A DNA stretch of 64,000 bases from Candidatus Thiodiazotropha endoloripes (GCA_001709035.1 LVKA01000011.1:620001-684000), one strand, 5' to 3'; numbered from the stretch's first letter, positions 52,590 through 62,046 are shown. The notes: a model not told the origin generated them from the letters alone. A program made the numbers and translations.

Positions 52590-55022
52590 CTAAGAAATTT
52601 CTACCTCTTCTGCTTTATCAGCTTGGAGGTTAGAAAAGTGGCGCTCAAATATTATTAGAGATGTTGTAATTTCAGGGTCTCCTAACCTTAATTCTGCATC
52701 CTTTAACCTTGTCATGGCATCGTCAAATACACTTGAGTTACTTGTTTTTCTAAATATATGTAAACCAACATCACAATAAGTTTTTAGTATATTTTTATTA
52801 TTGCTATATCGATCTATTGCCTTGATGGATTTTTTTCTGGCATCTTCTAGAATGGCGATGCGATCTTCATCAAGTATTCCAACTGTTCGTTCAGCCCTTG
52901 CTATTAGTAATATAATTTTGAACCTCTCAATAGGTCCCTCTGTATTAAAGTCATTTTCAAATAAACGTATTTCTGTTTCTGCTTTTTCTAGTTCATTAAT
53001 ATCAATTAAATAACGTATTAATCGGTGCCTAGGAATGCGCTCGCCAGGTACTTTTGAAATTATTTTCCTCAGTAATTTGTTTCGCACATGTTTGTCTGGA
53101 AAGCGACTAATACCTGAGTCGAAAGAGCATAATTGTTTAACTGTTCGGATCTCAATGTCATAAGTTGGTATTATGTTGTCAATGATGGTTTCAAATAGTT
53201 TATAATACTCGTCTTCATCGGTCATTTTATATTTTGTTATAATGTCAGTAATTACTGGATGTCTTCCCTTCCATCCATATATACCCTCTCGTTCGTTTAT
53301 TGTGTATTCATGAATTATGTCAATTAAATTAACCAAAGAAGCGGAAATGGCTTCGGCTGAGATTCCTAAAAGTCGAATTACTAACTGCCTATGGACGTTT
53401 ACTCCAGCACTTTCCATTGCGGAAACAATTCTGTAAATTTCCCGCAAATTAGTGTCTAATTCAGCATATTCTCTTAGAACAATGTCATCAAATTGTTCTG
53501 AAGCAAAAATATTTTTTAGACAAACAAAGGTGTCTGACTCGCACTTTACAGTGAGTCTTCTTTTCCTCTCGGATCTTGAAAATCCAGAAAAGCTATTTTC
53601 AATTAAAGGTTGCAAATCTGGATGTGTGTCAACTAGAGATAATAGCCCATCAATTTCTGCTGCATCCAGCTTTCTGAGTACGAACTCTTTTCCTTTATTG
53701 AATAGATTCGGTGTTTTGATTCGCGGATGCCAATGGTTGCGAGATGAAGTTAGGAGTAATTTTAGATTGAAATTTTCGTCTATAGATAATAAATCAATTA
53801 GATTGTTGATTTCGTATAAATGATTATGTGCATCATCAATAAAAATGATGCCCATCTCCTTTTTATCTTGGAGCTCCTTCGCTACGGCTCTCCATTCATC
53901 AAAAAGTAGTTTATGATTAGGTTTGTGTTCCCAGCAATGGAAGCCCTTACTTTTGAATCTCAGCAAGGTTTTTCGGGCTGTTGTACTTTTACCCATACCA
54001 CTTGCGCCAAGTAAGCAGGCGGTCAGCATGTTTTCTTTCTGGATATGAGATTCTAAATCTTTAATAATGGTTCTATCAAAGGTTAATTTTGCTTGGATGT
54101 CGGAGTACGTAGCCGGCCAGCCTTGGAACATTGCGCTTACATTTTTTTCAATATTTTTAAGTTCATCCTCAACTTTTAATGTTAATGATTGTAAAATACT
54201 TTGATTGTCTAGTGGATCACCAGTTGACAAGTAAACTATTGGGTCTGGAGTGTTTTTTTTCTGAAATTCAATAAAAAAATCATCAACACTTCCAAAGGCA
54301 ACTTGTATACCTCTTTTTTCAAATAGAGATGCTCTATTTTCATCCTCGGTATATAAGACTAATTTTATTGATGCGGGTGAATGAGATTTATTGTTTATCG
54401 ATACAGCCCGACTAACAATGTCTTTAATGTGTTGGTCCGCTAAAGAATAACCTATGATTATAATGTTTCCACCACTGAGGTCATTTTTAAATGAATCCCA
54501 GAGGGTTTCACGGTACTCGGATGTGTTGTCATAGTCAGATTCGGATATAATAATTCTACTTTGATAGCCATCAGATAGATCCTTGCTGATGCATCCATGT
54601 AGTTTGTATAACTTGGTTATTCCTGGATACCTCTGTTCTCTGAAATCATAATTCGTTGTTATTACAGGTAAGTCCTTTCCTTTTCTTGCATAAGCCTGTT
54701 CAATGAGTGTGTCATAGTTTGTAGTGTATATATTTTTCCAATTATAAAGTGGCAAATTCAATAAAGAGCCCGTAACGTTAGTGCTATTAAATAAAGACCT
54801 TAAGCACTTAACTAATTCAGAACGGGATCTTTGTTCCTCAGCAATACTTGTAATCTCTGTTAGTGAATAGCTGTTAGCATCTATTTTAAATTTTTTGCCA
54901 ATTCTATCAATTAACTTAGACACGCTAGGTGCGCCAGATGGAATTGATGAGCCTGAGCCAAAGAACAATATTGTATTCTCGGGTACAATTTCTTCGACCA
55001 ATGCTGATAATGATATACTCAT
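52590..55022 (-). CDS. SIR2-STAND NTPase, putative antiphage defence protein
   Basis: 810 residues. SIR2-type NADase domain at ~1-250: FFGSGSSIPSGAPS (~20), IYTTNYDTLIEQAY (~100), KLHGCISKD with the catalytic His (~142) and IIIIGYSLADQHI. A STAND/AAA NTPase follows with Walker A GASGMGKSTT (~335), Walker B MGIIFIDDAHNH (~393) and a sensor LLLTSSRNHWHP. The last ~300 residues are helical, repeat-like and probably sense a target. This layout is found in Avs5-like and related SIR2 systems that deplete NAD on infection. Strongly AT-rich versus its neighbours and single, consistent with horizontal transfer. Confidence 0.85.
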   Translation of the reverse strand: MSISLSALVEEIVPENTILFFGSGSSIPSGAPSVSKLIDRIGKKFKIDANSYSLTEITSIAEEQRSRSELVKCLRSLFNSTNVTGSLLNLPLYNWKNIYTTNYDTLIEQAYARKGKDLPVITTNYDFREQRYPGITKLYKLHGCISKDLSDGYQSRIIISESDYDNTSEYRETLWDSFKNDLSGGNIIIIGYSLADQHIKDIVSRAVSINNKSHSPASIKLVLYTEDENRASLFEKRGIQVAFGSVDDFFIEFQKKNTPDPIVYLSTGDPLDNQSILQSLTLKVEDELKNIEKNVSAMFQGWPATYSDIQAKLTFDRTIIKDLESHIQKENMLTACLLGASGMGKSTTARKTLLRFKSKGFHCWEHKPNHKLLFDEWRAVAKELQDKKEMGIIFIDDAHNHLYEINNLIDLLSIDENFNLKLLLTSSRNHWHPRIKTPNLFNKGKEFVLRKLDAAEIDGLLSLVDTHPDLQPLIENSFSGFSRSERKRRLTVKCESDTFVCLKNIFASEQFDDIVLREYAELDTNLREIYRIVSAMESAGVNVHRQLVIRLLGISAEAISASLVNLIDIIHEYTINEREGIYGWKGRHPVITDIITKYKMTDEDEYYKLFETIIDNIIPTYDIEIRTVKQLCSFDSGISRFPDKHVRNKLLRKIISKVPGERIPRHRLIRYLIDINELEKAETEIRLFENDFNTEGPIERFKIILLIARAERTVGILDEDRIAILEDARKKSIKAIDRYSNNKNILKTYCDVGLHIFRKTSNSSVFDDAMTRLKDAELRLGDPEITTSLIIFERHFSNLQADKAEEVEIS

Positions 55023-55218
55023 CCCTATCCTTTCATTAAATGATTAAAGTGATAATCTACATATGACGCTGCCGACCAGTATTCCAATGTAAATAACATT
55101 GGTGGAAATTCTCTCTGGAAGTGGAAAGAGAGCAGTAAAAACGAAAAGCCAGGCAATGGCGCAAAGCGCCAAAGCCCGCCCGCAAGCGCGGGAAGTGAGG
55201 AGAGGAATAAAACCCTTT

Positions 55219-55410
55219 TCAGGTATGCCGAAGCGTATGCCCCGGCAAACGTCCCATTTGTAGCGATACGTTTTCTTTCCATTGATCAATTGTCTTGGTG
55301 GTCAATTGGGTCCGTCCACAAACCGGACATTCGTACCTCGATTGTTCGGTGTGCCCTTCCTGCTGGGTTTCGAGTTCGGCCATGAGAGAAGCGCAATGTG
55401 AACAGTGCAT
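55219..55410 (-). CDS. Small zinc-ribbon protein downstream of nrdB
   Basis: 63 residues with two CxxC pairs, MHCSHCASLMAEL and YECPVCGRTQL, enough for one zinc ribbon. It begins 31 bp after nrdB in the same direction, so it may be co-transcribed. The C-terminal ~20 residues look less constrained. Function unknown. Confidence 0.6.
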   Translation of the reverse strand: MHCSHCASLMAELETQQEGHTEQSRYECPVCGRTQLTTKTIDQWKENVSLQMGRLPGHTLRHT

Positions 55411-55440
55411 TTTGTTTACCCCTTGTTGCAGCTCTTCAGT

Positions 55441-56610
55441 TCAGTCCCATTTCAACGCGCCGCCGGTCTGGTATTCGGTGACACGGGTTTCAAAAAAGTT
55501 TTTCTCTTTCCGCAGGTTCGCCTGTTCATCCAACCAGGGCAGGGTCGCTTCCGCACCGGGGAAGGGTTCCTCGATGCCGAGTTGTCTGGCACGGCGGTTG
55601 GCGGTGAAACGGAACTGGCCGATGTGATCCTCTTTGGAGTAACCCAGGATCGGGTCGCGCAGGATGTAGCTGGCGTAACCGATCTCGGCGGCTTCCGCTT
55701 CATCCCACATCTCGCGCATCGCCTGTGGGTCGAGGGTGATGTTCTCTTCGAGAATGATCTGTTTCACCACGCGGATGCCGAAGGAGGCGTGCATCACTTC
55801 ATCACGCATGATGTATTGCAGTTGTTCGGCGGTGCCTTTCATCAGGCCGCGACGCTGCAGAGCGAAGATCGGGCTGAAGCCGTTGTAGAACCAGCAGCCT
55901 TCGAAGATGGCGGCGAAGTAGATGTAGGCCATGACGAAGTTCTGTAACTCATTCGGATCGCGCAGGTTGATGTCGGCGCGCAGGATCGAGGAGAGGCGTC
56001 GGTTGGTGATCTGGATCTTTTTGTTGATCTCCGGAACCACCCGATAGCGGTTGTAGATCTCTCCCTGGTCGAGGCCGATGGTCTCGATGCAGTGCTGGTA
56101 GGTCCAGGTGTGCAGCGACTCTTCATAGACCTGACGGGCCTGGTAGATCTGCAGCTCGGGGGCGGACATCTTCTCCATCACCGCCAGGCCGATATTGCGC
56201 ATCGCCAGGATGTCGGAGGTGGTCAGGTAGGAGAGCACGTTCTCATAGACGTGACGCTCTTCCAGGGTCAGCTTGTGCTGATAGTCGTGGACGTCCTGGG
56301 CCATGTTGATGTCCAGCGGGGTCCAGTGGTTCTTGTTGGCGTTGAGGAAGTACTCCCAAGCCCAGGGGTACTTGAAGGGGGCCAGCTGGTTGATGTCGGT
56401 CATGCCGTTGATGACCCGCTTGTCATCCGGATTGACCGGTTCCATGGAGGTGACTTCCGTGATTTCCGGCTCGAGCTGCTCTTCGATCTGTAACGCACGG
56501 GCCGCCTCTTCCACCACGTGAGGATGGGCCGCTGTGGTCTCTTTTACCGCCGGGGCAGGGGCGGCTTCCTGAAGCTTTGGCTTGGCGAGTGGATCATCCC
56601 AATTCAGCAT
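55441..56610 (-). CDS. nrdB: Ribonucleoside-diphosphate reductase, beta subunit (class Ia)
   Basis: 389 residues. After a Pro/Ala-rich N-terminus the ferritin-like fold carries the di-iron/tyrosyl-radical ligands: LTLEERHVYENVLSYL, EESLHTWTYQHCIE with the likely radical Tyr, YIYFAAIFEGCWFYNG and YIMRDEVMHASFGIRV. It generates the radical for NrdA. The C-terminus (ETRVTEYQTGGALKWD) is the usual NrdA-binding tail. It follows nrdA after 49 bp. Confidence 0.96.
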   Translation of the reverse strand: MLNWDDPLAKPKLQEAAPAPAVKETTAAHPHVVEEAARALQIEEQLEPEITEVTSMEPVNPDDKRVINGMTDINQLAPFKYPWAWEYFLNANKNHWTPLDINMAQDVHDYQHKLTLEERHVYENVLSYLTTSDILAMRNIGLAVMEKMSAPELQIYQARQVYEESLHTWTYQHCIETIGLDQGEIYNRYRVVPEINKKIQITNRRLSSILRADINLRDPNELQNFVMAYIYFAAIFEGCWFYNGFSPIFALQRRGLMKGTAEQLQYIMRDEVMHASFGIRVVKQIILEENITLDPQAMREMWDEAEAAEIGYASYILRDPILGYSKEDHIGQFRFTANRRARQLGIEEPFPGAEATLPWLDEQANLRKEKNFFETRVTEYQTGGALKWD

Positions 56611-56659
56611 CTCTTATTCCTCTTTATATTCTGGTTCGCTTGGTGGTTCAGCTCATCGC

Positions 56660-59545
56660 CTATTGGCAGGCTTCACAGTCCGGGTCGAGTATCGAGCAGG
56701 CCTTGGGGGATTCGCCGCCGTTGCTGCCGATCAGGTCGACTGAGTTGCTGCCGCTGTTCTCCTGCACTGAGGTCTTCTCCGCACCGGTGGCGCCCATGGA
56801 GCGCAGGTAGTAGGTGGTCTTCAGGCCCCGCACCCAGGCCAGCTTGTAGAGATTGTCGAGCTTTTTGCCCGAGGGCTCGGCCATGTAGAGGTTGAGGGAC
56901 TGGCCCTGGTCGATCCACTTCTGACGACGGGAGCCGGCTTCCACCAGCCAGCGTGGGTCGATTTCGAACGCGGTGGCGTAGATCGCTTTCAGCTCCGCCG
57001 GGATGCGGTCGATGGGCTGCAGGGAGCCGTCGTAGTATTTCAGGTCGTTGATCATCACTTCGTCCCACAGGCCGAGCTTTTTCAGGTCGTGGACCATGTA
57101 GGGATTGACCACGGTGAACTCACCGGAGAGGTTCGATTTGACGAACAGGTTCTGGTAGGTGGGTTCGATCGACTGGCTCACCCCACAGATGTTGGAGATG
57201 GTGGCGGTGGGGGCGATCGCCATGGTGTTGGAGTTGCGCATGCCCTGATCCAGCACCTTCTCCCGCAGGGCGGCCCAATCCAGGGTGTGGCTCTCGTCCA
57301 CCTGCAGGTAGTCGCCACGCTCTGCTTTCAAAAGCTTGAGGGAGTCGATGGGCAGGATGCCCTGGCTCCACAGAGAGCCTTCATAGGTGGAGTAGCGGCC
57401 ACGCTCTTCCGCCAGATCCGATGAGGCCTGGATGGCGTAGTAGCTGACGGCTTCCATGGACTGGTCGGCGAAGCCGAGGGCCTCTTCCGAGGTGTAGGCG
57501 AGACGCTGTTTATAGAGGGCGTCCTGGAAGCCCATGATACCCAGGCCCACCGGACGGTGACGCAGGTTGGAGTTTCTCGCCTGGGGCACGCTGTAGTAGT
57601 TGTAGTCGATGACATTGTCGAGCATGCGCATCGCGGTGGTCACCGTCTTCTCCAGCTTGGCCATGTCCAGGCCGTCTTCGGTGGTGTGGGCTGTCAGGTT
57701 GACCGAGCCCAGGTTACACACCGCGATCTCCTGATCGTTGGTGTGCAGGGTGATTTCGGTACAGAGGTTGGAGCTGTGAACCACACCCATGTGCTGGTTG
57801 CTGTAACGCAGGTTGCAGGGATCCTTGAAGGTGATCCAGGGGTGGCCCGTCTCGAACAGCAGGCCGAGCATCTTGCGCCACAGATCCATCGCGCTGACGG
57901 TTTTGTAGATGTCCAGCTCGCCCCGCGCCGCCTTCTCTTCGTAGGCGGTATAGGCCTGTTCGAAGGCCTTGCCGGTGAGGTCATGCAGGTCGGGGGTCTC
58001 GTTGGGGGAGAAGAGGGTCCACTCCTTCTCTTCGGCGACCCGCTTCATGAACAGATCGGGAATCCAGTTGGCGGTGTTCATGTCGTGGGTACGACGGCGC
58101 TCGTCACCGGTGTTCTTGCGCAGCTCGATGAACTCCTCGATGTCGATGTGCCAGGTCTCCAGATAGGCGCAGACCGCGCCTTTGCGTTTGCCGCCCTGGT
58201 TGACCGCCACCGCGGTGTCGTTGGCCACCTTGAGGAAGGGAACCACACCCTGGGATTTGCCGTTGGTGCCTTTGATGTGGGCGCCGAGACCGCGAACCCG
58301 GGTCCAGTCGTTGCCCAGGCCGCCGGCAAACTTGGAGAGCAGGGCGTTGTCCTTGATGCTGCTGTAGATGCCGTCCAGATCGTCGGCGACGGTGGTCAGG
58401 TAGCAGCTGGAGAGCTGGGGACGCAGGGTGCCGGAGTTGAACAGGGTTGGGGTCGAGCTCATGAAATCGAACGAGGAGAGCAGGTTGTAGAACTCGATGG
58501 CGCGGCCTTCCCGGTCGATCTCATTGATCGCCAGACCCATCGCGACGCGCATGAAGAAGGCTTGTGGCAGCTCGAAACGGGTGCCGCTCTCACTGTGGAT
58601 GAAGTAGCGGTCGTAGAGGGTCTGCAGGCCCAGGTAGGTGAACTGCAGATCCCGCTCCGGTTTGATGGCGCTGATCAGGCGGTCCAGGTCGTATTGACCG
58701 AGACGGGTGTCGAGCAGCTCCAGATCCTCCGCCTGTTTGATATAGCGTTTGAAGTAGTCGCCGTAGAGACCGGCCATGTCGGCCTGGGTGTTGACCGGGG
58801 CGTGGATATCGAGGAAGCCGAGGGCCTCCCGGCGCAGGATATCGAGCAGCAGTCGGGCAGCGACCTGGGAGTAGTTGGGCTCCTGATCGATCAGGGTGCG
58901 GGCGCTCATCACCAGGGTCTGGGAGACGTCGCTCTCCTTGACGCCATCGAACAGGTTGCGGCAGGCATCCTGCAGGATGCGTGGGGCGTCCACTTCCTCG
59001 AAGCCGTTGCAGGCCTCTTCCACCAGGGCGTGCAGTCGCTCCACATCCAAGGGACGCTGGCTGCCGTCTTCCAGGGTGACATTGACCCGGTGCTCTTCCG
59101 GGATGCCTTCGGTCTCGGCCCGCTTGGCGGCCTCTTCCTGGCGCTTCAGATTCTGACGTTCACGATAGAGGACGTAAGCGCGCGCCGCCTTGTGTTCCCC
59201 GGAGCGCATCAGGCAGAGTTCGACCTGATCCTGAATATCCTCGATGTGGACAGTACCGTTGTCCGCCATGCGGCGGGTCAGGGCGCTGACCACCTGGTCG
59301 GTCAGATCCTTTACGGTGTCATGGACCCGGCTCGACGCGGCCGCGCTGCCACCTTCCACCGCAAGAAAGGCTTTGGTCATGGCGACGCTGATCTTGCTTG
59401 GATCGAAGTTGGTGACCTTGCCGTTACGACGAATCACCTGGATGCCGCTACTGGCGGTGGATTGACTCTGGCCTGTCGGTTGGTGCATCTCAGGTGGTTG
59501 GGGCACTGCAACGGTTACGTCGCTATCGGCTACTGGTGTCGCCAT
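56660..59545 (-). CDS. nrdA: Ribonucleoside-diphosphate reductase, alpha subunit (class Ia)
   Basis: I start at the ATG at 59545, with AGGAG 8 bases upstream; a longer frame opens at 59578. ~961 residues with an N-terminal ATP-cone (IQVIRRNGKVTNFDPSKISVAMTKAF), a second cone-like region (VTLEDGSQRPLDVERLHALV) and the catalytic barrel: DFMSSTPTLFNSGTLRPQLSSCYL (active-site Cys), HSSNLCTEITLHT with N/C/E catalytic residues, and IAPTATISNICGVSQSIEP. The C-terminal DPDCEACQ holds the redox Cys pair. Makes deoxyribonucleotides; two NrdR boxes and a DnaA box lie upstream. Confidence 0.96.
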   Translation of the reverse strand: MATPVADSDVTVAVPQPPEMHQPTGQSQSTASSGIQVIRRNGKVTNFDPSKISVAMTKAFLAVEGGSAAASSRVHDTVKDLTDQVVSALTRRMADNGTVHIEDIQDQVELCLMRSGEHKAARAYVLYRERQNLKRQEEAAKRAETEGIPEEHRVNVTLEDGSQRPLDVERLHALVEEACNGFEEVDAPRILQDACRNLFDGVKESDVSQTLVMSARTLIDQEPNYSQVAARLLLDILRREALGFLDIHAPVNTQADMAGLYGDYFKRYIKQAEDLELLDTRLGQYDLDRLISAIKPERDLQFTYLGLQTLYDRYFIHSESGTRFELPQAFFMRVAMGLAINEIDREGRAIEFYNLLSSFDFMSSTPTLFNSGTLRPQLSSCYLTTVADDLDGIYSSIKDNALLSKFAGGLGNDWTRVRGLGAHIKGTNGKSQGVVPFLKVANDTAVAVNQGGKRKGAVCAYLETWHIDIEEFIELRKNTGDERRRTHDMNTANWIPDLFMKRVAEEKEWTLFSPNETPDLHDLTGKAFEQAYTAYEEKAARGELDIYKTVSAMDLWRKMLGLLFETGHPWITFKDPCNLRYSNQHMGVVHSSNLCTEITLHTNDQEIAVCNLGSVNLTAHTTEDGLDMAKLEKTVTTAMRMLDNVIDYNYYSVPQARNSNLRHRPVGLGIMGFQDALYKQRLAYTSEEALGFADQSMEAVSYYAIQASSDLAEERGRYSTYEGSLWSQGILPIDSLKLLKAERGDYLQVDESHTLDWAALREKVLDQGMRNSNTMAIAPTATISNICGVSQSIEPTYQNLFVKSNLSGEFTVVNPYMVHDLKKLGLWDEVMINDLKYYDGSLQPIDRIPAELKAIYATAFEIDPRWLVEAGSRRQKWIDQGQSLNLYMAEPSGKKLDNLYKLAWVRGLKTTYYLRSMGATGAEKTSVQENSGSNSVDLIGSNGGESPKACSILDPDCEACQ

Positions 59546-59763
59546 GTCATCTCCTAATTGTTTTTCGTTGGCGGTCATCGTCGTACGGGATGGCCGGGCC
59601 GGGGCCTAACGCTTTAAATCTTGTGGTAATTCTGTTGGTCGTGCTTGCCGGCAGATCGTTGTCCGCCGTTTCTATGCAGGTTTACAACCCTGCAGGCCGG
59701 ATTTGGTTGCCGGTCTTATTGTCTGGCTGGTGAATTCAGGATGGTGAATTTCAAAACCAGTAA

Positions 59764-59779
59764 ACACAATATATATCGT
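59764..59779. promoter_or_regulatory. NrdR box 1 upstream of nrdA
   Basis: ACACAATATATATCGT matches the NrdR consensus ACACWATATATWGTGT at 14 of 16 positions. Confidence 0.75.
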
Positions 59780-59795
59780 ATCTGACGGATGTCAA

Positions 59796-59811
59796 CCACA
59801 ACATCTTGTGC
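59796..59811. promoter_or_regulatory. NrdR box 2 upstream of nrdA
   Basis: CCACAACATCTTGTGC is a weaker match, starting 32 bp (three helical turns) from box 1, the phased spacing typical of paired NrdR boxes. Confidence 0.65.
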
Positions 59812-59850
59812 ATTACCTTGTGGAAAAACGTCGCCAATCTGTGTGCTGTT

Positions 59851-59859
59851 TGTGGATAA
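59851..59859 (-). promoter_or_regulatory. DnaA box upstream of nrdA
   Basis: TGTGGATAA is the exact complement of the DnaA consensus TTATCCACA. In E. coli DnaA controls nrdAB expression. Confidence 0.6.
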
Positions 59860-60191
59860 CTTCTGGATAGAAGTTCGCTTTTCACGGCAAATCATTGGCT
59901 TATGATGATGTTTAATTTTTATCCCCAGCCTGGTGTTGAGGTGGAATGGTTGGGGCTCCTTGGGGCGTGATCCGTTTTCCCGGCCATTTCAGGGAATTAG
60001 TTTCCTGTCAGGAGGCTTGCCGGTATTCCCGGTGGTGTCATGATGAGGGTGGTTTTGGGGGAGAATATTCCCAATGATCAGCCGCTTGGCGATAAAACTA
60101 TTGGCATAGCTCATGAGAATGCGTATGGTTGGGTTCTGGGGTAAACCCGGAAGAATAATGATTAATTAACCGAAGATGAGGAGTTGTTTCG
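59860..60191. other. Intergenic region
   Basis: Between the nrdA regulatory region and the plus-strand CBS gene. No ORF or RNA seen; GAGGAGTTG precedes 60192. Confidence 0.5.
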
Positions 60192-60641
60192 ATGCTGGTA
60201 AGCGAAATAATGTCAAAATCACCGAAAACGGTGACTCCAGACACGAAGCTGCTGGATGTGGTCTCGCTGATGTGCCTGTTCCGTTATAGCGGTCTTCCAG
60301 TGGTGACCGATGGCAAGCTGTCCGGGATTATTGCTGAAAAGGATGTTCTGCACAGAATGTTTCCCACCCTTGAAGAGGTGATGGATGGGCTCTCATCACC
60401 CGATTACGACGATATGATGAAGCAGTACAAGGATGTGGTGAACCTGCAGGTCTCCGATGTGATGTCTTCCAATGTCGTCACCGTGAGTCCCGATATGCAT
60501 ATCCTGAAAGCGGCCACGGTGATGGTGCGGCATAAGTTCCGTCGTATTCCTGTGGCGGATGCCGGTCAGTTGGTTGGTATGTTGAGTCTTGGTGATATCC
60601 ATAAGGCGATCTTCCAGAGCAATCTGGCGCACACAATATGA
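60192..60641 (+). CDS. Two-CBS-domain protein
   Basis: 149 residues, start with GAGGAG upstream. First CBS MLVSEIMSKSPKTVTP...YSGLPVVTDGKLSGIIAEKDV, second VSDVMSSNVVTVSPDMHILKAA...FRRIPVADAGQLVGMLSLGDIHKAI. The linker (EEVMDGLSSPDYDDMMKQYKDV) is longer than in the 39761 protein. Ligand and partner unknown. Divergent to nrdA, so it shares the regulatory region. Confidence 0.9.
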   Translation: MLVSEIMSKSPKTVTPDTKLLDVVSLMCLFRYSGLPVVTDGKLSGIIAEKDVLHRMFPTLEEVMDGLSSPDYDDMMKQYKDVVNLQVSDVMSSNVVTVSPDMHILKAATVMVRHKFRRIPVADAGQLVGMLSLGDIHKAIFQSNLAHTI

Positions 60642-60681
60642 TTCAGAATTAGTTTCAGATCGACATCGGCCAGTAGCGATG

Positions 60682-60713
60682 AAAACCCGTGCCTGATGTG
60701 CTCGGGTTTTTTT
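60682..60713 (+). terminator. Rho-independent terminator of the CBS gene
   Basis: AAAACCCG (60682-60689) pairs with CGGGTTTT (60703-60710) and continues into T. Confidence 0.85.
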
Positions 60714-60778
60714 ATTGGCAGTACGGTTCAGCTGCGCGGCATTTTAGTAATCCAATCAGTCTGGGATTTCTTTCAGGC

Positions 60779-60805
60779 AATAAAAAACCGGCATCAAGGC
60801 CGGTT
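60779..60805 (-). terminator. Rho-independent terminator of the DUF302 gene
   Basis: On the minus strand AACCGGC-CTTGAT-GCCGGTT runs into TTTTTATT, 63 bp past the stop. Confidence 0.85.
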
Positions 60806-60867
60806 GCAAAGGCTGTGCCCCGTACCCTTACGGGTACGGATTTATTATTATTGTTGTTGTATTCGCT

Positions 60868-61377
60868 TCAGAACTCGCCGGTTGCTCCAGCCACCATCAC
60901 ATCCAGCATGGCCTGATTGACTCGAATCGCAATTTCGGTCAGATCCGGTGGCAGCAGAGCGCTGTTGATCAGCATATCCAGATTCAGCATCATCAGCCAC
61001 AGTTGTCCTTTCTTATCCTCCACCATGGCGATACGGCAGGGCATGTAGGCGGCATAGATCGGATCGTGCAGAATCATCTGTCTGGCATCTTCCGGGTTAC
61101 AGAACTGGAAAATGTCCAGGTAGGGGGTTTTCAGTCCACGCGCTTCAAGCTCCTTCGAGACCTGTTGGCGGGCAACGAACTTCAAATTGATTTCGGCGGC
61201 TCTGGACATCAGCGCCTGTACCGCATCCTCTTTGGTAATGCCATCTTTAACGCTCATCTGCACCACGGTCTGATTGATATCCGTGATGTTGATTTCAGGT
61301 TGATCGCCGGCAACTACCGTGCTCAGAAAGGCCAGATTGACCAGCAGAGCAAATCCCACCGCTTTGAGTGATTTCAT
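60868..61377 (-). CDS. Exported DUF302 protein
   Basis: Start at 61377 (MKSLKAVGFALLVNLAFLST) with GGGAG upstream; 169 residues with a signal peptide. The DUF302 domain shows LDIFQFCNPEDARQMILHDP, AAYMPCRIAMVEDKKGQLWLMMLNLDMLI and IAIRVNQAMLDVMVAGATGEF. In this family the Cys of the PCR segment and nearby Met may bind small ligands; role unknown, often near sulfur-oxidation genes. It is followed upstream by a di-haem cytochrome in the same direction (51 bp), suggesting an operon. Confidence 0.88.
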   Translation of the reverse strand: MKSLKAVGFALLVNLAFLSTVVAGDQPEINITDINQTVVQMSVKDGITKEDAVQALMSRAAEINLKFVARQQVSKELEARGLKTPYLDIFQFCNPEDARQMILHDPIYAAYMPCRIAMVEDKKGQLWLMMLNLDMLINSALLPPDLTEIAIRVNQAMLDVMVAGATGEF

Positions 61378-61428
61378 AGGGTTCTCCCAGTTATATTCTT
61401 TAATCTGCGTTATGTAGTTGGTGCCCAA

Positions 61429-62046
61429 TTATTTTTTGTTGTTGGGCGCCAGTGAAGAGACGTAGGAGAGCAGTGCTTCGATCTCTTTGTCAGACAGATT
61501 GTCGAAGGTATCATCTTCCGGATCGTCGTCGTGTACCCGTTTATCCCATTGAAACATCTTGATCTGGCGGAACAGGTAGCGGGGGTATTGCAGCGCCAGG
61601 GCCGGGATACCCTTACGGGATTTGCCCATGCCGTTTTTCCGGTGACAGCTTTTACAGTCTCCCTCATAGAGTTCCCTGCCAAGTGCAACATCTCCATTCC
61701 ATAGCGGGATATGATTCAACACAGGATTGATCTTATCAAGATTGATACTTTCGTAATAGGCGGCGACATCGTCGATATCATCTTCGCTCAATGAGTGCAG
61801 GGAAGAGGTGATGACCATCCGGGGATTGATGCGATCTTCATTGATGTAGGCTTCTATCTGTTTGATCATATAGCCGGCCGGGGTGCCTGCCAGTCGAGGT
61901 GAGGCTGGGCCGGGTGTTCCCTGGCCGTAATGTCCATGGCAGAGTGCACAGCTTCTGGCCTGCTTCTTGCCGTTCTCCAGATCAATTGCATGGGATGCAA
62001 ATGGGGTTATGAGCAATAAAATTAGGGGTAATAGTAGCCTGTTCAT
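61429..62046 (-). CDS. Di-haem cytochrome c, paralogue of the one at 19935
   Basis: About 205 residues from 62046 (MNRLLLPLILLLITPFASHA); an in-frame ATG at 62103 would lengthen the leader. Haem sites CALCHGHYGQGT (~31) and CKSCHRKNGMGK (~134); PRLAGTPAGYMIKQIEAYI and YPRYLFRQIKMFQWD correspond to the c4-like distal helices. Unlike its paralogue it has no FNR/DNR box upstream that I can see. Likely co-transcribed with the DUF302 gene; an electron carrier in sulfide oxidation is a reasonable inference from nearby fccB. Confidence 0.85.
   Translation of the reverse strand: MNRLLLPLILLLITPFASHAIDLENGKKQARSCALCHGHYGQGTPGPASPRLAGTPAGYMIKQIEAYINEDRINPRMVITSSLHSLSEDDIDDVAAYYESINLDKINPVLNHIPLWNGDVALGRELYEGDCKSCHRKNGMGKSRKGIPALALQYPRYLFRQIKMFQWDKRVHDDDPEDDTFDNLSDKEIEALLSYVSSLAPNNKK

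Noticed and set aside
52377-52658. Plus-strand 93-codon hydrophobic frame after the IS3 fragment
   Set aside because: It overlaps the 3' end of the SIR2-STAND gene and starts inside the possible IS terminal repeat.
55044-55289. Minus-strand 81-codon frame with a hydrophobic stretch
   Set aside because: It overlaps the zinc-ribbon gene in another frame; two rival frames cover the same bases and neither has a clear start site. It may be real but I cannot support it.
57557-59557. Very long plus-strand frame (666 codons)
   Set aside because: It is the antisense shadow of nrdA; its Val/Gly/Gln-rich composition reflects nrdA codon bias.
60823-60842. CCGTACCCTTACGGGTACGG palindrome as a terminator
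   Set aside because: It is a good stem but lacks a T-run on the minus strand, where the stronger hairpin at 60779-60805 follows; it may still add to termination.
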